From Plantago major (taxonomy: Eukaryota > Streptophyta > Magnoliopsida > Lamiales > Plantaginaceae), in NCBI GenBank assembly GCA_026545765.1, contig CM048839.1:42082677-42146676 (forward strand): a stretch of 64,000 nt of DNA, in the 5' to 3' direction. The notes below the pieces were generated by a model. The model was given only the letters and a program-made list of their open reading frames with translations, had not been told where the DNA came from and did no database searches. Shown here piece after piece: positions 35,087 to 47,339 of this stretch; position 1 is the first letter of the stretch, and the number at the start of each line of letters is the position of its first letter. The position numbers were made by a program, and so were the translations under genes.

Positions 35087-37981
35087 CTGGAAATTTCATG
35101 AAAAAGAACACGTTATGCATTATTCTCAGTTCTCCCACCATCAAATTGCTTCGATGCAAAAGACTTCCACCAACCAAATAAGGGACACTGTTCACTGATT
35201 TATTATATGATTTTTCAAGTTAAAGAGCTAAAATGGTTCACAGATGCACCTGGTTCACAAATACTATGAAACTAGAAGGTAAGGAGAAAACACAAAAATG
35301 CAGCCCTTCCTATTATTAACTTGTTCTTTTAATCCACAGACAGGACAAGGGAGTCACAGAATCATGTAAATGAGAAACTTATTAACAGATTACAATTGGC
35401 CCTGTATTTCTTTGTCAATTTACCTGTCGTTGAGGCACAAACCACACATTACACAATAAACAACAAGTTCTTTGAAGAGAAGTCTTAGAAAAGACGTCTT
35501 TCCCAAACACCAAAAAAGAAAAGACAAAAACATGTCCAGTTATTTGAACACGGCAAGAAATAATCATAGAGAACTAATTTAAGGAAACTAAACTAAGATG
35601 TTAGTTTCAGTTAGTAGTCTATAGTGTTTGTTCTTAAATTGGGCATATCACCACACCAATCCCTAGTTCAGTTCACTGCTTAATAAGACCCCAAACTTAA
35701 CTAAGCACTACCAAACAAATGGTCTAGTAATTATAAAAGAAAAGTCCAGAGGAGCAACAAAGCACCACATGTCGGACTCATAACAAAATAATATTAGAAA
35801 AGAGTATCAAGAGACACAATCTGAGTAGTATGAAATTATCAAACAAAACGTGTTTCAACAAGCACAAGCACCAAATAACTATATTGCTAATGCTTGATGT
35901 AGTGTCCAAAGGAGTAGTTAAAGACAAATTAATACATTAATGATCATAAACAATTTTTTTTTCTCCTTTTCAAGTTTAGCTAATGCAATCACTAAATTAC
36001 CTTATTATCTTTTAAAACGTCACACCGTAGAATTTCTGAGAAGACAGATTCTGGTACTTTACCACTAGCTGCCTCCTTCACAAGTTTCAGCATGCGAACA
36101 GTTTCATCCAGAATAAACCGTTCACTGAGTCCCGATCCTTTCACAGAGTCAATAATCTTCTCCTGAAGTTCTACTGCTAAAGTATACCTGGTAAAATGAA
36201 AGAACGGCCATTATATAATTCTAATTTCTAAATGATCTGAAACCATACACATTATTATGCTCAAACCATTTGCTAGTTCTCAACAGTTAAGAATTCAAGC
36301 ATGTCAAATATAATCTATCCAGCCACTTGTTTAACCTCTTTGGAACCGTACTGTCGATATAGTAATATCTAATTATCAATTTATCATACATTACCCAATC
36401 AACAAGATCAGTCATATAGCACGGACAGAACCAAAAAACAAGAAATAGCCAATTGCATTTTGTTGAGTTTTACCTTTTCATAGCCGCATAAGTTAGAGCC
36501 AGGACATAACTTGTTTTTAGTGAATCCAAGTGATCAAGACCAAGTGAGGCATCCAGTATTTCTTTAGCATATTGCATATACTTTGCAGATGAATCCAGAT
36601 CGCCAGATCTGAGTAAAGCAACTGCCAAATTGTTGTAACCATGACCTACCTTGACGTGTTCGGGACCTAATTTATTCTTCAAATTTTCCACCACATCTTT
36701 CAGGTATGAGAACCCTTGTTTCTCCTTACCAGATAAAGAAAGCAAAGAGAATAATCTTTCAGAATTTTGTATGAGAAGCTGCTGTGGGAGATCGGGGATT
36801 TCCAGCACTCTCCTTATCAATGATATCGCAGTTTCAAAATCATTCATTTTTTTATACATCTTTGCCAAATCCCCAAATCCAACAGCAGCATAGATAAAAC
36901 CAATATCTTTCCTATCAAGAATTCTCTGGGCTAGTTTCATATACTTCTTAGCATCAGAAAATTTATCCTGGTCACAGTAGGCCCCAGCCATGGAAAGATA
37001 AGCAGAAGCTCGAGTTCCTCGTTTCAAATCAGGATGTGAAACAACAGTCTTTAAAAGATTAATGCCCTCATCGTACCTACGCAAGTGTAGCAGCATATTT
37101 CCATTTTCTTGTTCTAATGTGAGCAATTCAGACTTGCTAGCTGTCTTCTTCAAAACATTCAGAGCCATTTGATTTTGTTCAAGCGCCTTCTCGCTTTCCC
37201 CTAACGAATTATAAATAATCGCCATCTCCCTTCTAATCCGTGCTACCTCTACAGAATCCTGTCCCATGAGTTTGGTGTACATCTCCACAGCTTTCAAACA
37301 AAACGGCAGAGCTCGTTCGAAACCCAAAATCGCAATATAGGCACCATAGACACCCTTACAAGCCTCAGCAATTTCTACACTACCTTCCTCCAAGGTCTTC
37401 TCTTTAATCTCCAAAATCTTTACCATATGAACAACAGCATCCTCTCTCCTCCCCATATCTACTTTAACCCTACACAACAACTCCTGGTTAGCAAGCAAAA
37501 TCTTGCAGAGACATTTCCTATCACAGCAGGAAGTACCAGTATCCTTCTCCTCTTCCTCTAACTTACTGAGATTCCTATTAGACCAGTTCAAGTAGCTCAA
37601 GCTCTCCTCATATCTTTTTAACTCAGCACAAGCAAAACCCAACAAGTTGAGAGTACAAGCAACAAAGAAAGATGACTTGTGAGACTGATTAGGCCTTAAA
37701 CTAGTAACCTTACCAAAACAGCAGGGCATGTTGGAATTGACATTATGAAGCAAGATATTCAAAGCTTTCTTACCAACAGAGAGTATCTTTTCAGGGTCTT
37801 GGCTTTCAACATAGAGTTGGTCTGTTAGTTTCCAATACTCCATGCCCAAATCATTCTCTTGAAAGCAGCAGGAGCAGGCTTCCATGTCCTTCAGTGCTTT
37901 GAGCATCTCATCAGCAGATTTGGCTAAATCAAAGGCTTTGGTGAGCTCCAGTTTTCCTTTAATGTGGGCATTTCCACTCAT
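35008..37981 (-). CDS. Kinesin-light-chain-like / nephrocystin-3-like TPR protein
   Basis: Minus-strand host gene. Start MSGNAHIKGKLELTKAFDL at 37981, chosen over an upstream in-frame ATG because the upstream stretch runs through a homopolymer tract and looks like 5' leader. Exon 1 is 36474-37981 (502 codons plus 2 nt), with donor AAAAG|GTAAAA. Exon 2 is 36001-36187 (187 nt, acceptor TTTTACCAG, donor AATAAG|GTAATT). A further candidate exon starts at 35086 (acceptor AATTTCCAG). Residues 1-500 are helical TPR-type repeats (EKALEQNQMALNVL, AKKYMKLAQRIL, SAKYMQYAKEILDASLGLDH). With exon 2 the protein is about 565-585 residues, typical of single-domain plant KLC-like TPR proteins, which act as protein-docking scaffolds. 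The frame is intact and probably functional. Partner and precise role are unknown. Confidence 0.85.
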
Positions 37982-38079
37982 CTTGATGGATTGTTGGTTT
38001 CTGTAATGAGGGATAACAAGATGAGAAGCTGATAGGAAAGGTATTCTTGAATCTTGATCACATGAAAACAAGCATAGAG

Positions 38080-38107
38080 AAAAAAAAAAAAAAAAAAAAA
38101 AAAAAAA
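38080..38107. repeat. Poly-A/poly-T tract upstream of the TPR start codon
   Basis: An uninterrupted run of 28 A on the plus strand (T on the coding strand), about 100 bp upstream of the TPR start codon. It probably lies in the 5' leader or core promoter, where it could be length-variable. Confidence 0.9.
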
Positions 38108-38479
38108 GAAAAGAAAAAGTTTAGGGTTTTGAATTGATTCTATTTGTGGAAAAATTGAAATTAAGTGACAGTGCACAATTAACGTGAAAACGGAAAATTG
38201 AAACAGAGATGAGATTGCAGAGTTTACAGGACAAGCATGCTTTGGAGATTCAGAAATTTGCAGGTGTACTCTTCAAACTTGAACCGTCCACGTGTTGACA
38301 ATCCGTAAGCGATCAACATGCTTGGAGAGATTATGATCCATAGAGTTTCTCATCAAAATAGATCCCTACTCAAATATGCCACAATCTTTTGGCAATTTTT
38401 TAGTTGAAGAGATAAATAATGAAGAATAGAGAAAGTAAAAATGATAAGAGTGAAATGATAAAAAATAAAAAAGATATTA

Positions 38480-38726
38480 CTTCCTCTGTTTCGGGAATAA
38501 CTTTTAACTTTAACTTTTTACAGTCAAACTTTTTCAACTTTGACTACAAATTGATCTTAAACCGCAAATGTAAAATGTACAATTAAATTATATAATAAAA
38601 ATTTAGTCACTAAAGTTTCATTATATAAAAAAATTAAACATTTGGTTTTAAAATTAATTCGTAGTTAAGTTGGAAAAATTGACTGTAAAAAATCAAAGTG
38701 GGAAGCTATTCCGAGAACGGAGGAAG
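38480..38726. mobile_element. Stowaway (Tc1/Mariner) MITE with TA target duplication
   Basis: 247 bp, starting CTTCCTCTGTTTCGGGAATA and ending TATTCCGAGAACGGAGGAAG, flanked by TA on both sides. The arms pair with GAATAACTTTTAACTTT/AAAATCAAAGTGGGAAGCT nearby. It sits about 500 bp upstream of the TPR start codon, so it is in or near the promoter. Confidence 0.9.
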
Positions 38727-38805
38727 TATAATATAGTGGAGTATAATGCAATTGCATGTTTCTTTCTTCTACAAGTAATCCATTTCAGTTTTTTATGATG
38801 GAAAA

Positions 38806-38997
38806 TATTTTGGTAGTGAGTGCAAGTTTTCACAAAAGTTTTGGTGTCACTTGAAAAAGAAAACTTAACGATCGTCCAACCTTTATTTAACGTTAAAATT
38901 TTGAAAAACGTTTTGGTGTAAATTCAAAAACATAAAAAGTTAATGGTTTAAGTTCAAATTCGACCAGAAGATATTAGTGTAAAAAATTAAAAGATCT
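38806..38997. mobile_element. Diverged relative of the Mutator-type MITE
   Basis: The right half (TTTTGGTGTAAATTCAAAAA, AAAAGTTAATGGTTTAAGTTC, TTAGTGTAAAAAATTAAAAG) follows, with many changes, the right arm of the MITE at 29175-29720. The left half gives only a weak match and no target duplication was found. Confidence 0.5.
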
Positions 38998-39730
38998 CGT
39001 CTAATAATTTTAAGGGAAAATATCATATACCCTGGGATGCCCTCTTCACACATTAGTTTTGATATCACCAATTCCAATCAGATCCAAAAATTGAGTAGTA
39101 ATGTTTCAACAATTATAGATAGGTCGAGATGGTTAATTTCAGATGATGTGGCAAGAGGTTTTAATGATGATAAATGTTTAAATTCATTAATTATTTTGCA
39201 ATGGGCCTATATCTATTTTGAACTTTAAACAATTTGTATTCTTCTTACAAACTTGGCCATTACAAAATAATTAGCCCTAGCAGAATTTGGTCTCCCATTA
39301 GAGCTTCGATTAGAACTCCAAAACAACTCCCCGTCATAATAGAACGGTAAGATTATTGGATCCATCATCAATATTGTGATTGGAGTTGGAGTTGGAAGAA
39401 ATATAGTGATTGAAATTATTCTAACAATTTTTCATTATCATATAGATCCATCATCAATATTTCTACTATTACAATGAATAGGTGCAACGTTTTAGATAGT
39501 TCTATTTATATAACAATCCTCTTTATAATTTTGCATTCTCGTCCGAAGCCTTATAGAGAGTGCCACCCAATCTCATACTGGCTACAAGCTCCCTAGAAAA
39601 CCACGTGACGCATGACAAAGGCAACTTAAGGAGTTTCAAGTTAATGCCTGATAATCGTTCGATTATGTAGCTAATTACACTCCTAGCTAGTTTGGCTTTG
39701 CTTGACAACAGTTATTTTCCGGCAGTAAAG
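38998..39730. other. Intergenic stretch without recognised features
   Basis: AT-rich DNA between the MITEs and the LINE fragment. Short open frames exist but none has domain-like or repetitive composition. I see no supported gene here. Confidence 0.4.
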
Positions 39731-39741
39731 CAAAATTTTAG

Positions 39742-40450
39742 ATGGATTCTTCTTCGTTTTTCCCTGTTTTCGTGTCTTTCTTCTCGCCTTTCTTTTCCTT
39801 TTCGATGGATTCTTCTTCTCAGTTGCCTGCTTCCAACCGTCCTGCTTCAAATGTCGGAAGAAGGTCGCCGTCAAAACCAACTCCTTTTCTAACTCTCTCT
39901 GAGGTGAACAAAGCTCTGATCAAGTTAAACCTTAAAGGTAAATTCTCGGTGAGTTTCTGTAGTCAAAAAATGTTATTATGCGGTTCATGAATAAAGAAGA
40001 TTTTGAATCTCTTTGGCTGAAGCAATCTTTATCTGTGGGTGCCTGCTCTATGCATCTTGTTAAATGGTCTCCTAACTTTAATGTTGCTAAAGATTCCCCT
40101 GTGCTTCCAATTTGGATGTCTCTGAAACATGTTCCGATTCTCCTTTTTCATCCGGAAGCTCTTTTTGAACTTGTTAAACCGCTGGGTAAGCCAGATTCTG
40201 CTACTGCGGGATTTACCAGGCTTGACAAGGCTAGAGTTTTGGTGGAACTTGATGTTTCCACTCCTCTGCCTCAAGTTATTTGGATTGAAATTAAAGGTCA
40301 AAAGTTGAAAATCCCTGTTAAAGCTGAAAACCTTCCTGCTTATTCTACTCATTGCTCTAAGCTAGGTCATTTGTCTGATTGTTGCTTTGCTAAGTATCCT
40401 AACTTGAGGCCTAAAGGCAATGCGAATGCTAACTTTGGCTCAAGTAATCC
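39742..40450 (+). pseudogene. LINE ORF1 fragment (DUF4283 plus degenerate CCHC knuckle)
   Basis: The first part (39742-39965) ends in TLSEVNKALIKLNLKGKFSV, typical of the start of a DUF4283 domain. The domain continues in another frame from 39978 (MRFMNKEDFESLWLKQSL, IWMSLKHVPILLF, ARVLVELDVSTPLPQVIWI). A knuckle-like YSTHCSKLGHLSDC near 40341-40380 matches CX2CX4HX4C except that Ser stands for the first Cys. This is the RNA-binding ORF1 arrangement of plant L1-type LINEs. There is one clear frameshift near 39965 and no endonuclease or reverse transcriptase follows, so it is a 3'-lacking fragment. A DUF4283 host-like gene is a less likely alternative. Confidence 0.65.
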
Positions 40451-40849
40451 AAGACTTGTGGGAGATGAAACTTTTGCACTGAACTACTTTGTAGGGCATA
40501 CATGTATCTGTACTTGGGTGAAGATCCTTTCGACAAAGAAGCCAAGGAAAATTTTGGGACTTCCATGCTTTCTCTTCTCTAAGGAGAACTTGATGCCTAG
40601 TCAAGGTCTCTAAGCAATAAATCAGACACACCACTATGTACTAATGCCTAATAATGACTGGAAAAGAGGTTTTTCAAAATCTAACATGTCAATGCAATGC
40701 TTTCATATAAGCATTTAAGATGTATGTCCAATTGCAACTTGTTTTTTCCCACACTTAAGCTGAGCTGGATTTGGGAGGCCCTGTGCACATGGCCCAACAA
40801 GGCCCAACAAGTTTGAACAAACATTGGACTTCTAAAATAATTTAGTATA
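40451..40849. other. Sequence fused to the LINE fragment, origin unknown
   Basis: From about 40.45 kb the LINE-like coding stops. Another coding-like stretch follows (LYLGEDPFDKEAKENFG, about 40506-40555, plus strand) whose composition differs from LINE ORF1. I do not recognise it. It may be a small piece of a host gene joined to the LINE fragment. Confidence 0.35.
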
Positions 40850-41701
40850 GGGATAATTACATAGGGATACCCACTTAGAACAACGTTTCTCATATTCGTA
40901 CTACTTAGTCGAACAATTACAATCTAGTCCAAATTCGTTGACCAGCTTAATTTGGTTGTTTCATTTGAAACAACCAAACATGGCCTTATGGAATTTTAAA
41001 TTAAAAAAAAAAAAATCATCTTCTTCTTCCTTCATCTTCTCCAACAGTCCAACCTACTTCTTCCATCTTCTTCTTCCTCCATCTTCTCCAACATACTTCT
41101 TCCTCCATCTTCTCTTCTTCTTCTCCGGTAAATTTCTTCCTCTTTCTTATTTTTTTCTCCTTCTTCCAATTTGGCCCAATCGAGTCAGATATCCGATTTC
41201 GAGTCAGAGTAGCAACTCAAATCGAGTCACATACTTCGATTTCGAGTCAGCTCTAATCGGAGTGCTCTACTCGATTCGATTTTAATCTCCGATTTTAATC
41301 GGAGTTGTTACATCTCCGATTTTAATCTCTGATTTCGATTAACTATTATGAACTTTCGATTGTGTTTTCGGATTGAAGTTGGGGATAATTTACAAATTGA
41401 AATAGAAGTTTGAGGGCTTATTTGAGCTTCTTCAAAATCTTATGGTGACAAATATAAAAAATTAGATATTCAGGACTTAAATTACAATTTGCCAAAATGG
41501 GTTATTGTTTGGTAACTTGCAAAATTCAATAATCTGAGAGGGGCAAAATTGACTTTTCCAGGTTTTAGTTCGCCAAAAGTCAAATTCGTGGGCTAAAATG
41601 TAATTGTTTTACATCTAATTGTACTAAATCATAATAGTTCGACTAAGTGATACTAATCTGTAATTACGACATCTAAATGGGGGTCTGGATGTAATTTCCC
41701 C
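40850..41701. mobile_element. Mutator-like non-autonomous element with perfect 9-bp TSD
   Basis: 852 bp, starting GGGATAATTACATAGGG and ending GGATGTAATTTCCCC. Inverted arms of about 65 bp include TACTTAGTCGAAC and GTTCGACTAAGTGATACTA. The TSD TTTAGTATA is at 40841-40849 and 41702-41710. The interior holds a pyrimidine-rich (CTTCTTCC)n stretch and a short region with repeated CGAGTCAGA and TCTCCGATTTTAAT motifs. No transposase. The interior is more GC-rich than its flanks and could be captured sequence. Confidence 0.93.
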
Positions 41702-41710
41702 TTTAGTATA

Positions 41711-42594
41711 TATTTTGTTTAAAGTTGTTTGGTTGTTATACTCGTTATGTATTGTTTACTCTTTAAAAGTATTCTTTAATAATTTTTATATTTTCCTAGT
41801 ATGTTTCTAAAGTCAGCAGGCTTTGCCCTGCCTGACAGCAATCAATTTATTATATACCATTTGATATTTTATCTAACGGTCTATATCAAATCGTATTATG
41901 ACGACTTGGCGATCGCCTTATCTCCTATTAATTGTACTTTCGCCTTATGAATATTTGAATATACAAATATTAAGTAGAATACCAAATTTAGCTTTTAATA
42001 CAAAACACACATCATGTTACGTTTGGGTTATTATTATGGTAGTGACCCTTAGTTTCAAGTATATATGTTTAGAGTTTGTATTCCAATAGTGTACCATAAA
42101 AATTTATTTATGATTATAGCTCATTTACAGTAATGATATACTAGCTTCCTGTTTGCTTTATTGGTCAACAAAATAAGAAAAGTGAAAGTCTTGAATAGAA
42201 AAATATTGTAATATAGAATCAATTAAAAGTGATAGTAGGTTGTTAAAGAGGAAATATGAGTATTATTTAAATGAAAAAATAATAAAGAAATAGATAGTGG
42301 ATTGATTAAGTTGTAAATATGAGTGTTTTAGGGTCCAATTTTGGATTCGGATCGGGTCATTTCTGATCGAATTTTGGTCTGGGTCAAGAGACGTGTCTAG
42401 GTAGAAGGTAAGATTACTAAAAATGAAAATGTTAAGCTTTTTGTGGGACAATTAAAATGGCAAAATGGGAAGCTTGTCATTGGAAAGAGGACGTATATAA
42501 TTTATACATATTACGACAAATTATAAACAAATCAAGTGATTTTTCCTACTTGTTAGTGTTGTCTTGTGCAATCTTTTTTATAAGTTTGAATCCA
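41711..42594. other. Intergenic stretch without recognised features
   Basis: AT-rich DNA with no domain-bearing frame. Several short frames are chance openings in AT-rich sequence. Nothing else is supported. Confidence 0.4.
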
Positions 42595-43954
42595 ATTGAG
42601 TGCAATATTATATTGATTCATTTTTTTTTTAGGGCCACCAAGACTGGACCGGACCGGCCCGTCTGAGTGTGGATCAGGCAGTGGGCCTGTTGCGGGTCGG
42701 GCCATGGGCCCTGGTGGAAATGGCACGATCCACTCTAAAATATATTTATATAAATATTTTTAGTTAATTTTTTAATATATATAGTACTTCAGTCCTTTTA
42801 CAGTTAATGAAAATAAAAGAATACAACAGGCGATTCAAAGATGACATGTCACAATTTGATAGGGCAAAAGGGTGCCTGAGTGACTGTAGAAAAGTCCATG
42901 TTTCTATACAATTTAATTAGTTTCTATGTGATGATTTACGGTCGTTGAAAAACGATTATTTTGGATTAATTGGAACAAATCATTTCAATTTTTGACCAAA
43001 CATTATAAAATTCACTTAAACATTTCATATTTATTTAAGGCGAAACATTAGTTTTTCACTTGATACACATATATTTGAAAACGAGAAAATACAAAATTAG
43101 TTTTAATTTTTAGATTTTAATTTCTTGTTTTAATATATAACTTTTGCATTTGTAGTATGACAACAGATTTATTCCAATTAAATGTGAAAATATTGAAAAA
43201 TTTTAAAACATATACTTCTAAACAATTATATTGTTTTTTGAAAAAAAATTGAGGGAATGTCATTGAGTGCAATATTATATTGATTCATTTTATTTTTTTT
43301 TAGGGCCACCAAGATCGGATCGACCACCCGTCGAGTGTGGATCGGCAAGGCTCATATGGTCGGGCCATGGGCCCTGGTGGAAATGGCACGATCCACTCTA
43401 AAATATATTGTAATTTATATAAATATTTTTAGTTAATTTTTTAATATATATATATATAAATTTGTGGTACTTCAGTCCGTTTACAGTTAATGAAAATAAA
43501 AGAATACAACAGGCGATTCAAAGATGACATGTCACAATTTGATAGGGCGAAAGGGTGCCTGAGTGACTGTAGAAAAGTCCATGTTTCTATACAATTTAAT
43601 TAGTTTCTATGTGATAATTTACAATCGTTGAAAAACGATTATTTTAGATTAATTGGAACAAATCATTTCAATTTTTTACACATTTAATGCCAAACATTAT
43701 AAAATTCACTTAAACATTTCATATTTATTTAAGGCGAAACATTAGTTTTTCACTTGATACACATATATTTGAAAACGAGAAAATACAAAATTAGTTTTAA
43801 TTTTTAGATTTTAATTTCTTGTTTTAATATATAACTTTTGCATTTGTAGTATGACAACAGATTTATTCCAATTAAATGTGAAAATATTGAAAAATTTTAA
43901 AACATATACTTCTAAACAATTATATTGTTTTTTGAAAAAAATAGAGGGAATGTC
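42595..43954. repeat. Tandem duplication of about 670-690 bp abutting an LTR
   Basis: Copy 1 starts ATTGAGTGCAATATTATATTG at 42595 and copy 2 at 43262. They share GGGCCACCAAG, GGGCCATGGGCCCTGGTGG and long AT-rich blocks, with modest divergence. Copy 1 ends GAGGGAATGTCA and copy 2 ends in the same bases, which in copy 2 are already the first bases of the LTR starting at 43951. So the duplicated unit includes the extreme end of that LTR. Confidence 0.92.
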
Positions 43955-44728
43955 ACGCCCCAAAACCAAAATAATTTGGCGCGACCGGCCGTCTATCGTG
44001 AGATGGGCTCACGCCAAGACGAAGTCTTCCTTTAATCCTCAAATACATCAATTATCTCAGAGTGGTACAAACAGAGCATCTAAAATCCCATAAACTAATT
44101 ACAACAATTACAAATTCTCAAACGATTTCAACGATTCAAATACTACAAGTCATCCTATACAATACAAATCAACTTATACAATATAAATCTCAAAGTCATA
44201 GCAACTACTAAACAACCTTCACATATCCATCATCTGACTACCATCTCAACTCCAAAGTATCTTCGTCTAATCACTTACTAAATATCTGAAAGGGGTGTAA
44301 GGGTGAGCTCCTGACACTTTTACCCGGATCAAGTACATATAAAAAAGTATATATACATGTACACTCCATTTTATATCAAACATAGTCGAAAATCATTTTG
44401 CATGGAACACGTCACAATACACTATTCACATTTAGCTCGAATCAAATATACACTACGGCCACACCGTGGTGGCACACATGTCGGCTTTCACATAACATAT
44501 CCCCTAACACAATAGGGGCCACACACATAACACTGTGAGTACTCCAAAGCACGGCATTCCCCCCGAAAGGGTCACACACTTCATAGGCATATCGATGAGC
44601 ATAAATGTACACATAATCCATGCTTTATCAAATCACTTTTACAAATCGCATACACAAGGAAAATATTTTGGGATACACATACTGGGACATGATATAATAA
44701 CCATAAGTTATTTGTAAAACTTTAAAAA

Positions 44729-44782
<54 letters not shown>

Positions 44783-45330
44783 AAGGTAAGAGTCCCTTAC
44801 CTTGGAAACCTTAAATTGCTAGACCATGCCTATCTCTCTCGCCAAAGTCCGAAAACCTCTGCTGACCATGCCTATCTCTCTCCCAAAGTCATGAATCTGA
44901 TTTCAATAGTTTCTGTTGTCCAATGAAGATCATTCCATAAGTAGCAAAATAGGAAAACTTGTTCCCATCTTTAATCAATTCCAAACGTAAGGAATAGAAA
45001 TCAAAATCATTAACTAAACAACTCACTAATTAATCTCACCTCTAATCAATCCATGTTGATCCATTAACCATCCTTTCCATACCTAAATTAAAGCAGCCGA
45101 CTACGGAATCAATTGTCCGATCTTCTTCACGACCGAACAGTATATAAGTAAATTAGTCTACAAAAAGCCCTAATTACTTAGCAACTCTTTAATTCACTGC
45201 TTTGGACTTTTATGCCGGTCCAAATCGAATCCAATAAAATTATTATAGCCCGTCTCAATTTAAGGGTCGATAAAAATAATGACTTATAAAATTTCATATA
45301 GCGACTCGAGTCCAAATAATTGATTTCAAC
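43951..45330 (-). mobile_element. Chromovirus-type LTR, truncated copy
   Basis: It starts TGTCACGCCCCAAAACC and follows the LTR of element D and the solo LTRs through the region GGTGTAAGGGTGAGCTCC (about 44290-44312) to AGGGTCGATAAAAATAATGAC near 45.26-45.29 kb. The far end (TTACA) and a matching GGGAA target duplication were not found, so the right side is lost. It contains a (TA)n run at 44733-44779 and a short local duplication of GACCATGCCTATCTCTCTC near 44.82-44.89 kb. Treated as a fossil. Confidence 0.8.
44733..44779. repeat. (AT)n microsatellite in the truncated LTR
   Basis: About 47 bp of alternating A and T, directly after a segment (CCATAAGTTATTTGTAAAAC) that precedes the microsatellite site of a sibling LTR in reverse at 46.92 kb. 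Confidence 0.95.
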
Positions 45331-46311
45331 TCGATTTTCTCTGTGATTTCAAATCTAATCGTTTCATCTTCTTAGCTGTTTGTATCACTTGTTAAGGAGC
45401 TTCATTTTGATATAAATTTGTTATTTTGATATAAATTTGGTTCTCAATGATGGGATGATTGTGGGATTCACGATCGACCTATGTAGCTTGAACTGGAGTT
45501 TGGAACGTGATTATCGAGGTTCGATACTTGTTGATTCGGAAGATGAAATTATTTTCGAACTGACTCGATTTGAGTCTGTTATTATGTTCATCATGCATGA
45601 TCTGAGCCCGTGATGTTTTAGAAATTTATGTTCTTATTGATGATGAGCCCGAAAAGAGGAGTCGGAGAGTATGTTCAATCATAATAATTTGATGTAAGAT
45701 TTTTGAAGAAATGAATGATTTAATATGGCATGTACAATATATTGCTCTTAACATTTAGATGAATTGATCATTGTGTGGGGTAAGGTGATTGAATTGTAGG
45801 TTTGGCTATGATCTAGCTTAATGTAATGCTCAATTTGTTAGGAGTCTTGTATTGTGAAGTGATTCATTGTTATACCTTCTGCAATGTTGATTGTGAGATT
45901 GTGGTCAATGGCATTTCTTATGCCCTGTTTTGAATAAATTTTCATTATTCCAAAGAGGTGAAATTATTGATGATTGATTTTCTAGATGTTGATAAGCTCA
46001 GGTCATGGTGATATGGATTTTGTTGTCTGCGAAGGAATCAAGTTTATCATATGTTGATAATCTCAGGTCAAATAATAGAAACAGTTCCAGGGCATGATGG
46101 GTCCAATATATGTATGTTTCATGTAGAAATATTATGTGTAGGAAAGACAAAGAACTGGATGCCTACTTGGAATTGAATTTTTAGCTGTAGAATTTGAAAC
46201 ATATCTTTAGTATGTTTCCTGAAGTATTGATAGTTTAGCTCTTTTCGTTGTATGATAAGGAAGTCGAAAGAAGGTGAACATGTATTTTTATTGTGATAGA
46301 TAAAAGTCTCT
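45331..46311. other. Unassigned stretch between two LTR copies
   Basis: About 1 kb, slightly more GC than its flanks, with no recognised domain. It may include worn interior sequence of the truncated LTR element, but no primer site or purine tract was found. Confidence 0.35.
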
Positions 46312-46859
46312 GCCTGTGTAAGAATCCGTATTTTTTATTATATATTATAGTGTTATTTTATAATTCAGAACCCTCTGCATACAAACTTACCGAGACCGCA
46401 GAATTTTATCTCTGCCGCATCAAATACCAAATTTGATGAACAACCTTTTTCGTCTTCACAAACTGCCTTTATTCTGTTCACAAGGTAAACTTTAAATCTC
46501 AGTTTATGGTTGATTTTGCATGAACCATGCACACATTCACGTAACCAAGCTTTGAGAAAACCTGACTATTTTGCCTTTCCCTTTTCAAGTTCACGTTACT
46601 GAATGACCATCAATTTACTTTTGAATTTTGGCACTTACGTCACCATGACATCATCATCCACCATTGTTTGTCCTCTAAACTTGATTTATTTACGTTTTGA
46701 TATTCGATTTGGGTTCTTATAATATAGTGGTGATTTTTAGAGGATTCGAGGTGCAAGTTAGAGGAGTTTTTGTGGTCTTAGATAGGTTAAGCTTGTTTCG
46801 AGTCAACTTCGAGGTATGGGGGTTTCCTTGACACTTTTGCTTCTATTTTTATTGTTATC

Positions 46860-46860
<1 letters not shown>

Positions 46861-46921
<61 letters not shown>
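46861..46921. repeat. (TG)n(TA)n microsatellite in the solo LTR
   Basis: About 61 bp: TG repeats then TA repeats, followed by ATTTGACAAACTACTTATGG. It occupies the same LTR position as the 44733-44779 run. Confidence 0.95.
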
Positions 46922-46924
<3 letters not shown>

Positions 46925-47337
46925 TTGACAAACTACTTATGGTTATTATATCAAGAAATGAGACTTGGTATAATAATATTTATTATATCAAGAAATGAGA
47001 CTTGGTATAATAATCTATTCGAAAATGATCAAGTATGTGTACCCATAAATGTTTTTTCGTGATTGTGATTTGTGAAAAGTATTTTGTTCAAAAGCATGGG
47101 TTGAAAATATATTTTATGCTCATCGATATGCCTATGAATTGTTTTGGCACTTTCGAGGGAATGTCGTGCTTTTGGAGATCTCCCATTGTATTGTTATCCC
47201 TTTGATAGGGCATTGTTATTGTTATGTAAAAGCCGACCTGTGTGCCATCACGGTTCGTGTGGCCATAGTGTATATGTCTGATTGAGCTAAATATGTACAT
47301 TGAAATTGTTTTGATAATGTTCTATGCAAATGATTTT

Positions 47338-47339
<2 letters not shown>

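Noticed and set aside
34968-35198. Plus-strand ORF of 76 codons
   Set aside because: It is the antisense of the last exon region of the minus-strand TPR gene.
42640-42730. GC-rich island with GGGCCACC/CCCTGGTGG as a hAT terminus
   Set aside because: The same block recurs in the second tandem copy, and no target duplication or second terminus was found.
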